6,347 bases of DNA. Source: Rhodospirillales bacterium. GTDB lineage: Bacteria > Pseudomonadota > Alphaproteobacteria > Acetobacterales > Acetobacteraceae. Under the pieces are notes generated by a model. The model worked only from the letters and a program-made list of their open reading frames with translations, did not search any database and was not told where the DNA came from. The DNA lies in the NCBI GenBank assembly GCA_028870815.1, contig JAGWOU010000117.1, positions 1 to 6,347 of the forward strand. The letters run 5' to 3'. Both the position numbers and the translations under genes were made by a program. Positions 1 to 5,334 of the stretch are shown one piece after another. Position 1 is the first letter of the stretch, and each line of letters starts with the position of its first letter.

Positions 1-644
1 GAGGACAACGCAACTTTTTGCAGGTACGTGCCTTTTGCACCGGTCGGCTTGGCTTTCTGCACCGCGTCGATGAGCGCCTTGGCGTTCTCAACCAGCTTGT
101 CAGCCTCAAAGCTCGCCTTGCCAATGCCCGCATGGATGATACCGGCCTTCTCGGCACGGAACTCAACCTGGCCGGACTTGGCGGCGGTAATCGCACCTTT
201 CACGTCCATGGTCACGGTGCCGAGCTTGGGGTTCGGCATCAGGCCGCGCGGGCCCAGGATCTTACCTAATTTGCCAACCACACCCATCATGTCCGGGGTG
301 GCGATGCAGCGGTCGAACTGAATGTCGCCAGCTTGAATCTTCTCAGCCAGATCGTCGGCGCCCACAACATCGGCACCGGCGGCCAGAGCTTCCTCAGCCT
401 TGGCGCCACGGGCGAACACGCCCACGCGCAGGGTCTTGCCCGTGCCGTTCGGCAGGGAAATGAGGCCACGCACCATCTGGTCGGCATGGCGGGGGTCGAT
501 ACCCAGGTTCAGGGAGATCTCGATGGTCTCGTCGAACTTGGCGGTGGCGTTCTTCTTCGCCATCGAAACCGCGTCGGTCAGGGCGTAGAGCTTGTTGCGC
601 TCAACGGTGGCGCGGGCGGCATTCAAACGCTTATCATGTGCCAT
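1..644 (-). CDS. rplA: Large ribosomal subunit protein L1 (uL1), 3' end cut by window
   Basis: This gene encodes ribosomal protein L1, which forms the mobile L1 stalk of the 50S subunit and helps release deacylated tRNA from the E site. In many bacteria it also represses translation of its own operon. The reading frame begins with ATG at 644 and stays open to the window edge, giving 214 complete residues (start MAHDKRLNAARATVERNKLY). The family is usually about 230 residues, so only some 15-20 C-terminal residues are missing. The L1 signature is visible at residues 124-140 (GKLGKILGPRGLMPNPK), and the conserved FDETIEISLNLGIDPR stretch lies at 37-52. The start lies 4 bases after the rplK stop, and a GGAGGG Shine-Dalgarno inside the rplK 3' end supports it, so the two genes are co-transcribed and probably translationally coupled. 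The product identity is not in doubt. Confidence 0.97.
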   Translation of the reverse strand, partial: MAHDKRLNAARATVERNKLYALTDAVSMAKKNATAKFDETIEISLNLGIDPRHADQMVRGLISLPNGTGKTLRVGVFARGAKAEEALAAGADVVGADDLAEKIQAGDIQFDRCIATPDMMGVVGKLGKILGPRGLMPNPKLGTVTMDVKGAITAAKSGQVEFRAEKAGIIHAGIGKASFEADKLVENAKALIDAVQKAKPTGAKGTYLQKVALS

Positions 645-648
645 CTTA

Positions 649-1083
649 TCAGCCCTCCACCACGGTCAGGCCCATGGAGCGGGCGGAACCCGCCAGCATG
701 CGCACGGCACCATCAACATCGTTCGCGTTCATGTCCTTCATCTTGGTGGCGGCAATCTCGCGCAGCTGCGCGGTGGTCACCTTGCCCACGGCCGCACCCT
801 TACCGGGGGTCGTGGTGCCTTTGTCGATGCCCGCCGCCTTCTTCAGGAAGTAGGTGTTGGGCGGGGTCTTCATGATGAAGGAGAAGGTACGGTCGGCGAA
901 GGCGGTAATCACCACCGGCACCGGCATACCGGGCTCCATCTGCTGCGTGGCAGCGTTGAATTCCTTGACGAACTGCATGATGTTCAGACCACGCTGGCCG
1001 AGCGCGGGGCCCACCGGCGGCGAGGGATTCGCTTTGCCTGCGGGAATCTGCAGCTTGATATAGCCGACTACTTTCTTCGCCAT
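649..1083 (-). CDS. rplK: Large ribosomal subunit protein L11 (uL11)
   Basis: This gene encodes ribosomal protein L11, which binds the GTPase-associated centre of 23S rRNA with L10 and takes part in factor-dependent GTP hydrolysis and the RelA stringent response. The 144-residue product is the normal full length. The N-terminal domain (about 1-72) carries the proline-rich segment KANPSPPVGPALGQRGLNI (residues 17-35), with Pro22/Pro23 at the thiostrepton/factor contact region. The C-terminal rRNA-binding domain (about 76-144) ends with the family signature RMLAGSARSMGLTV (128-141). The ATG at 1083 is preceded by a strong AAAGGAG box. It is the first gene of an rplK-rplA pair. Unusually, the upstream neighbour is a divergent nicotinamidase gene rather than nusG. 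Its leader carries an interrupted hairpin that may be the L1 feedback site. Confidence 0.98.
   Translation of the reverse strand: MAKKVVGYIKLQIPAGKANPSPPVGPALGQRGLNIMQFVKEFNAATQQMEPGMPVPVVITAFADRTFSFIMKTPPNTYFLKKAAGIDKGTTTPGKGAAVGKVTTAQLREIAATKMKDMNANDVDGAVRMLAGSARSMGLTVVEG
653..658 (-). promoter_or_regulatory. Shine-Dalgarno site of rplA
   Basis: The sequence GGAGGG lies within the last codons of rplK, 8 bases before the rplA ATG at 644. It fixes the rplA start, and because it lies inside rplK it implies that L1 synthesis is coupled to translation of L11. Confidence 0.85.
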
Positions 1084-1089
1084 TTCTGG

Positions 1090-1096
1090 CTCCTTT
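1090..1096 (-). promoter_or_regulatory. Shine-Dalgarno site of rplK
   Basis: The sequence AAAGGAG lies 6 bases before the rplK ATG at 1083. It is a near-perfect ribosome-binding site and supports this start over any upstream one. It sits only 2 bases from the 3' foot of the leader hairpin, so structure or protein bound there could hide it. Confidence 0.9.
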
Positions 1097-1098
1097 CA

Positions 1099-1134
1099 TC
1101 CTATGGCCCAGCCGGAAGGCTGCCAGCCATTGGA
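1099..1134 (-). promoter_or_regulatory. Interrupted hairpin in the rplK leader, candidate L1 autoregulatory site
   Basis: Read on the minus strand, this RNA can fold as follows: a basal 3-bp stem UCC/GGA, an A-A mismatch, a 5-bp stem AUGGC/GCCAU, an asymmetric internal loop (UGG against G), a 5-bp stem CAGCC/GGCUG, and a UUCC tetraloop. Its 3' foot is 2 bases from the rplK Shine-Dalgarno box. In bacteria where it has been studied, L1 represses rplKA by binding the L11 leader at a stem with an asymmetric internal loop that mimics its 23S rRNA site. Position and architecture match that idea. The assignment as an L1 site is inference; the hairpin itself is visible in the sequence. A less specific role, as a structured leader affecting translation, is also possible. 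Confidence 0.45.
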
Positions 1135-1255
1135 CCGCGGTTCAGACGGCCGGGCACACCTGTCCCCTGCCTCCCACGTTCCGAGGGGCGGAGCCTTAGC
1201 CCAACCCCCGCCCCCTGTCTAGCACCACTTGAATTTTTACCCTTAGATACAAGCC

Positions 1256-1876
1256 ATGCAAAAAACCGCTGCCCTTATCGTCGTGGACCTTCAGCCGGAT
1301 TTCTGCCCCGGCGGCGCGCTTGCCGTGCCGGGCGGGGATGAGATCGTGCCCCTGGTCAATAAACTGGCCCAAAACTTCGAAACCGTGGTGCTGACGCAGG
1401 ACTGGCACCCGGCGGACCATGTTTCCTTCGCCGCCAACCATCCGGGCCAGGCGCCGTTCGGGATGATCGACCTGCCCTACGGCCCACAAGTGCTTTGGCC
1501 TACCCATTGCGTAATGGAGTCGCCGGGTGCGGCCCTGCATCCGGGCCTGCATATTCCCCATGCCAGCGCCATCATCCGCAAGGGCAGCCACCGGAATGTG
1601 GACAGCTACTCCGCCTTCCTGGAAGCCGACCGCGCCACTCGCACCGGGCTGGACGGCTATCTCACCTCACGCGGCGTCACAGACTTATATATATGCGGCC
1701 TTGCTCTGGATTTCTGCGTGGCCTGGACCGCCGAGGACGCACGCGGCTTCGGCTTCAACGCCACCATCATAGAGGACGCCTGCCGCGCCATCGACCTGAA
1801 CGGCTCGCTCGCGGCGGCTTGGGCACGCCTTGCTAAAGCGGGGGTAAAACCCATCACCAGCCCCGGCCTAACCTGA
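1256..1876 (+). CDS. pncA: Nicotinamidase
   Basis: This gene encodes a cytoplasmic nicotinamidase of the isochorismatase-like cysteine hydrolase family, which converts nicotinamide to nicotinate and ammonia in the Preiss-Handler route of NAD salvage. The 206-residue product matches the usual length (E. coli PncA is about 213). The catalytic triad is Asp11 (in VVDLQPDFCPGG), Lys109 (in IIRKGSH) and Cys154 (in GLALDFCVAWTAEDA). The metal ligands are Asp49 and His51 (TQDWHP) and His84 (WPTHCV). The family cis-peptide region is seen at GLALDF. It starts at ATG 1256; no Shine-Dalgarno sequence lies in the bases just upstream, but an earlier in-frame start would not add family sequence. It is divergent from rplK and converges on the ClC gene, so it appears to be monocistronic. 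Pyrazinamidase activity usually accompanies this enzyme. The identity is firm. Confidence 0.95.
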   Translation: MQKTAALIVVDLQPDFCPGGALAVPGGDEIVPLVNKLAQNFETVVLTQDWHPADHVSFAANHPGQAPFGMIDLPYGPQVLWPTHCVMESPGAALHPGLHIPHASAIIRKGSHRNVDSYSAFLEADRATRTGLDGYLTSRGVTDLYICGLALDFCVAWTAEDARGFGFNATIIEDACRAIDLNGSLAAAWARLAKAGVKPITSPGLT

Positions 1877-1902
1877 CGCCCGCCCGGCAGCGCCCAGCCT
1901 GC

Positions 1903-3705
1903 CTACTCGCCGATATTTTCCTTCCTGTGCCGTTCGAGCTGTTCGCTATACCGCCTGAGCGCGTATTGCTCGGACAATAGGCCAATGACTTTGCGCGTGG
2001 CCGGGCCATCCAGCACGGCAAGCGAATCCGCCTCCGCCGTCTCGAAAACCGCGAGCGCGTCTTTCACCGTCATTCCCGGCAACAGAAACTGGTCGCGATG
2101 GTGCAGAAACGCCTCTAGCTTTTCCTGCCCCCGCATATCCGAGGCATGCAGCTCTGCGGGAAAAACGATGCCGGCATATTTCCCCTCATCATCCAGCACC
2201 ACCAGGCGCTGGGCCTCACCGGGCTGGGCTTCGCGCCGCAACACCTCCGGCGAAGTGGGGCGCACGAAGCGCAAATCGGAACGGCGCATCAGCCGGCCGA
2301 CCGTTAGGCTGGCGATCCAGCCGACATCCGCGCCGCTGCGAATGGGCGTGCCCCGCAAATGGAAGCGCCAAGTGGAAAAGGAATAGCCAAACACGCGCTT
2401 CACCGTCATCGCGGCGGCAATGGCGGCGGCCAGCACGCAGATGGTGATGGAAAATTGCCCTGTGCTCTCCAGCGCCAGGAAGGTCATGGTCATCGGCCCG
2501 CCCACAACCGCAACCGCCATCGCACTCATGCCCACCACGGCGTAAAACCCCACCGGCATTACCGGCAGACCGGGGATGAACATGACAATATCGGCAAACA
2601 GCTTGCCAAACAGCGAGCCGAGAAACAGCGACGCGAAGAACAAGCCGCCGCGAAACCCGGAGCCGATGGAAATGGCGGAGGCAACGGCCTTGCCTAGAAA
2701 CAGGACAAACGCCGCGACAAGCGGCAGCTCCATGCCGATATCCATGTGCAAGGCGGCATGGCCTGAGCCGAGCGTCGCAGGAGAGATCAGCCCCAGAGGG
2801 CCCAGCAGCAAACCACCGGCGACCGGGCGCATCCAGGCCGGCAAGCGGGAGCGGCGGAACCCTGCCTCGATGGAAGTAACGCCGCGCATAATGGCGATGG
2901 CCGCGAAACCCGCGACAACACCGAGCAGGATCGCCATCGGATAGGCCGAAAGCGGAATCTGGTGCGGCAAGGCCACATTCAGCGGTCCGGATCCCGCATG
3001 CAGCATATCCGTCACCAGTGTGCCGGCGAGGGCGGCAATGATGATGAAGGGCAGCGTGGCCAGGGAATAATTCGCGATGATGAGTTCAACGCCGTAAAAC
3101 ACCCCGCAGAGTGGCGCGCTGAACGCCCCCGCGATCGCCGCCGCCGCCCCGCAGCCAACCAGCAGCCGCAGATCGGACCGGCGCAGCCGCAGATGCAGGC
3201 CCGACCACGAGGCGATACCGGCGCCAAGCTGTGCATAACCTGCCTCCAGCCCTATGGAGCCGCCAATGCCGTTGGACCAGACCGTCTGCACCGCGACGAT
3301 GACACTGTCGATGAGCGACATGCGCCCGCCATAAAGCGCGTTGGCCTCCACAGGGTCGACAATGCCTTTCGGCCGGAATCTGACAACGAGCAACGCGCCC
3401 AGCCCCAGCACCACGCCGCCCAGCACCGGCACCGCCAGAAGGCGCAGTGTGTCAACGCGTGGCGAGGAGGAAAGCCCCTGCCCCAGCGGTAGTTTGAACA
3501 ACAGGTGATGCAGATAATGGGTGACGTGGTTCATGGCCGCCACGCCCGCCCCCGCGCCGGCGCCTACCGCAGCGGCGAATATGGCAAGCCAGATCTCGTC
3601 CACCCGCACCAGCAGGCGCAGCCTCGTCCAGAACACGGCGGCCACGCCGGGGCGGGCATGCGCCCTGATCCCTTCTTCAGCGGCCGTAATAGAGGGTGGA
3701 GACAT
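1903..3705 (-). CDS. ClC-family chloride channel/transporter with C-terminal CBS pair
   Basis: This gene encodes an inner-membrane ClC-type anion channel or H+/anion antiporter of 600 residues. The membrane domain covers about 37-445 and a cytoplasmic CBS-domain pair covers about 461-590. The region equivalent to GREGP reads IGLEAGYAQLGAG (151-163) and keeps the gating glutamate as Glu154. The selectivity segment usually GSGIP is PKGIVDPVEANAL (112-124), and the GIFAP segment is GGLFFASLF (353-361). At the aligned internal proton-glutamate position (E203 of E. coli ClcA) there is Leu208, next to a conserved Glu207. The central tyrosine is not obvious (GYSFSTWRF at 440-448). From memory, a proteobacterial ClC clade shares the GIVDPxEANAL and GLEA forms, so this looks like a divergent clade rather than a decayed protein. 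The CBS motifs carry Glu518 and Tyr581 where Asp often contacts nucleotide. I chose ATG 3705; the frame is open up to 3843, but that stretch (starting MRFCCRLCWPRLPP) is not ClC-like and lies inside the anchor gene. It overlaps the anchor gene by 29 bases and has no strong ribosome-binding site, which suggests coupling. Confidence 0.9.
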   Translation of the reverse strand: MSPPSITAAEEGIRAHARPGVAAVFWTRLRLLVRVDEIWLAIFAAAVGAGAGAGVAAMNHVTHYLHHLLFKLPLGQGLSSSPRVDTLRLLAVPVLGGVVLGLGALLVVRFRPKGIVDPVEANALYGGRMSLIDSVIVAVQTVWSNGIGGSIGLEAGYAQLGAGIASWSGLHLRLRRSDLRLLVGCGAAAAIAGAFSAPLCGVFYGVELIIANYSLATLPFIIIAALAGTLVTDMLHAGSGPLNVALPHQIPLSAYPMAILLGVVAGFAAIAIMRGVTSIEAGFRRSRLPAWMRPVAGGLLLGPLGLISPATLGSGHAALHMDIGMELPLVAAFVLFLGKAVASAISIGSGFRGGLFFASLFLGSLFGKLFADIVMFIPGLPVMPVGFYAVVGMSAMAVAVVGGPMTMTFLALESTGQFSITICVLAAAIAAAMTVKRVFGYSFSTWRFHLRGTPIRSGADVGWIASLTVGRLMRRSDLRFVRPTSPEVLRREAQPGEAQRLVVLDDEGKYAGIVFPAELHASDMRGQEKLEAFLHHRDQFLLPGMTVKDALAVFETAEADSLAVLDGPATRKVIGLLSEQYALRRYSEQLERHRKENIGE

Positions 3706-4609
3706 GGGTCGCTTCGGCAAAAAACAGCCAGCGCTCGGTAAACAAACCAAGTGCTGTGAACAGGGCCGCCACAAGGCTCGCCGCCAATGGCGCCGCACCC
3801 AGGGCGGCAAGCGCGGCCAGCACAGCCGGCAGCAGAAACGCAATGAGAATCACAATGCGCCGCAGCTTGGCGGCGTGCTTGCGGGCAATGCGGTAGCCCA
3901 TCTCGCGCAGTACATAGTTTTCAGTGAAGTGGGGCGCATCCAGCGGCCGCACCTCGCCATATTCCTTTAACCCAGTGGCGCTGGCCAGTGTGGCAAGCGG
4001 TGGCTGCGCGTCGATGAAGCGCCAATAGGCAAGTTTGGCGATGCCGGCGATGATCGCGGCGGCCAGCGCCACCAGCGCCGCCATGCTGGCCTTGCCGGTC
4101 CAGGCGGCAAGCAGCAGGGCCAGCAATACGGCACCCGAGAACAACGCGAACAGCATGTAATCCGGCGCGGTGTGCGGGTTATGCCACTGCCGGATCGGTT
4201 TCAGGCTGGCATATATCATCGAGGTGCAGAACACGGTCACCAGCCCCAGCGCCCCGGCAATAAGACCAAGGATGATGGCAACTGCCGAGTCTGGCCCCTG
4301 AAACCACCACAAAGCCGCGAAGCCTAAAGCGGGCGGAAACGTCACCAGCGAGGCGACGCCCTCCCGTGAAAGCCAGGAGGAACGCCATTGGCTGAAGGCC
4401 CGCCAGGCGCGCTCCGGCCGGCCGAGATGCAGCATGGAAGCCACCAACCCTGCACCGGCGAAAGCCAGCGCCACCACCACCGCCACCGGCAAAAACCAGC
4501 GTGAGTCCGGCAGACCTCCGCACAGCGCGAACACCGCCAGCCAAGCCAGCAACCCGTAACCGAATCCGGTCAGCGTGGTGAGCAACAGAACCGAGGAGGC
4601 GGGCTTCAT
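3677..4609 (-). CDS. soeC: DmsC/SoeC-type membrane anchor subunit of a molybdopterin oxidoreductase
   Basis: This gene encodes the 310-residue integral membrane subunit that anchors the oxidoreductase and exchanges electrons with the quinone pool. It belongs to the DmsC family (PF04976 type) with about eight hydrophobic helices, near residues 8-29, 38-60, 86-104, 109-131, 150-169, 175-195, 251-271 and 273-296. The family hallmark SMLHLGRPERAWRAFSQW (58-75) includes His61, which appears to match the E. coli DmsC histidine implicated in quinol binding. The N-terminus MKPASSVLLLTTLTGFGYGL also resembles SoeC proteins as I remember them. Its ATG shares an ATGA with the stop of the Fe-S subunit gene, so translation is coupled; the upstream Shine-Dalgarno is weak. 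No haem-ligand set is expected or seen. The family is sure. The SoeC assignment (sulfite dehydrogenase anchor) is inferred from its partners; DmsC of a DMSO or related reductase is the alternative. Confidence 0.85.
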   Translation of the reverse strand: MKPASSVLLLTTLTGFGYGLLAWLAVFALCGGLPDSRWFLPVAVVVALAFAGAGLVASMLHLGRPERAWRAFSQWRSSWLSREGVASLVTFPPALGFAALWWFQGPDSAVAIILGLIAGALGLVTVFCTSMIYASLKPIRQWHNPHTAPDYMLFALFSGAVLLALLLAAWTGKASMAALVALAAAIIAGIAKLAYWRFIDAQPPLATLASATGLKEYGEVRPLDAPHFTENYVLREMGYRIARKHAAKLRRIVILIAFLLPAVLAALAALGAAPLAASLVAALFTALGLFTERWLFFAEATHVSTLYYGR

Positions 4610-5334
4610 CGGGAGAGCACCTTGTCCAGCAGCCTTAACAGCGCGTTGCCGGTGCCGCCTTCCTGCTCCTGCGGCTTGGTGGGAATGCTGGCCTTGCGCG
4701 GCGGCAGATATTTATTCACCGGCTTGTAGCCAAGCTCCGGCATCAGATCCACGCCGCCGCGCGCCGCCACCAGCTTTGAAACCTTGCTTTCGGGATCATT
4801 GAAATCCCCAAAATGCCGGGCGCGGGAGGGGCAAGTCGCCACGCAGGCAGGCTCGCGCTCGGCCTCGGGCAGCGTCTCGTTATAAATGCGGTCGATGCAG
4901 AGCGTGCATTTCTTCATCACTCCGGCCAGTTCATCGAACTCACGCGCCCCGTAAGGGCAGGCCCAGGAACAGAGCTTGCAGCCGATGCAGATATCCGCAT
5001 TCACCAGCACAATCCCGTCCTCCTCCCGCTTGTAAGAGGCGCCGGTGGGGCACACGGTCACGCATTGCGGGTTCTCGCAATGCAGGCAGGAACGCGGGAA
5101 GTTCACAGTTTTGCTGCTACTGCCACACCCGGCCTCGTAGGAATGAATGCGATTGAACCACACGCCATCCGGCTCCTCGCCATAGGGCTGGTGGTCCGGC
5201 AGCGGCGCGGAATGCCCGCCCGTGTTCCATTCCTTGCAATTCACCGCACAGGCGTGACAGCCCACGCAGGTGTCGAGATCAATCACCAGGCCAAGCTTTT
5301 TGGCGTTCGGCGCGGGTTGGGGAAGGCTCGTCAT
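4606..5334 (-). CDS. soeB: Ferredoxin-like subunit with four [4Fe-4S] clusters (SoeB/DmsB type)
   Basis: This gene encodes the 242-residue electron-transfer subunit that carries electrons between the molybdenum subunit and the membrane anchor. Sixteen cysteines form four cluster motifs: C23-C26-C29-C33 (CVGCHACAVNC), C83-C86-C91-C95 (CLHCENPQCVTVC), C116-C119-C122-C126 (CIGCKLCSWAC), and C143-C146 with C164-C168. No position is replaced by Trp, so four [4Fe-4S] clusters are predicted. The long insert after the first motif (GGHSAPLPDHQPYGEEPDGV, 39-58), the segment LMPELGYKPVNKYLPPRK (197-214) and the C-terminal amphipathic end ALLRLLDKVLSR resemble SoeB of sulfite dehydrogenases more than the roughly 205-residue E. 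coli DmsB; this comparison is from memory. The start ATG directly follows the soeA stop (TGA-ATG) and is served by GGAGA at 5343-5347, 8 bases upstream. There is no Tat signal, as is normal for this subunit. The four-cluster subunit call is firm and the sulfite role is likely. Confidence 0.88.
   Translation of the reverse strand: MTSLPQPAPNAKKLGLVIDLDTCVGCHACAVNCKEWNTGGHSAPLPDHQPYGEEPDGVWFNRIHSYEAGCGSSSKTVNFPRSCLHCENPQCVTVCPTGASYKREEDGIVLVNADICIGCKLCSWACPYGAREFDELAGVMKKCTLCIDRIYNETLPEAEREPACVATCPSRARHFGDFNDPESKVSKLVAARGGVDLMPELGYKPVNKYLPPRKASIPTKPQEQEGGTGNALLRLLDKVLSR

Larger units (their letters stand above)
1084..1255. other. Divergent intergenic region between rplK and pncA
   Basis: This 172-base region has no plausible coding frame and must contain the promoters for both divergent genes. 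Near the rplK side it holds the Shine-Dalgarno site (1090-1096) and an interrupted hairpin (1099-1134). The part next to pncA is the only AT-rich stretch here. It offers a weak minus-strand promoter candidate for rplK: TTGCAT at 1256-1261, a 17-base spacer, and AAAAAT at 1233-1238. Toward pncA there is a weak -10-like TAGATA at 1244-1249 with no convincing -35. Neither promoter is strong enough to call. The GC-rich middle (about 1140-1220) would be untranslated rplK leader if the promoter sits near 1235-1260. Confidence 0.6.

Noticed and set aside
1155..1195. GC-rich inverted repeat CCCCT/AGGGG in the rplK leader
   Set aside because: It is a 5-bp stem across an 15-18-base loop in a C/G-rich tract. 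Such matches are expected by chance.
1233..1261. Promoter for rplK (TTGCAT, 17 bases, AAAAAT)
   Set aside because: The spacing is right, but only three of six -35 bases and four of six -10 bases match the consensus. I mention it in the intergenic entry without calling it a feature.
1886..1903. Possible bidirectional terminator between pncA and the ClC gene (stem GGCAG/CTGCC)
   Set aside because: The stem has only 5 base pairs with an 8-base loop, and no T-run follows it on either strand. It is too weak to call.
2962..3492. Long plus-strand open frame opposite the ClC gene (176 codons), and similar ones at 333-875, 592-1341, 4813-5367 and 5368-5955
   Set aside because: They are antisense to firmly identified genes, have low-complexity His/Arg/Gly-rich or Pro-rich translations with no family resemblance, and are expected by chance in GC-rich DNA.
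3706..3843. N-terminal extension of the ClC reading frame to an ATG at 3843
   Set aside because: The added 46 residues are Arg/Cys/Pro/Trp-rich, unlike a ClC N-terminus, and lie in a second frame of the well-supported anchor gene. They are an out-of-frame shadow.
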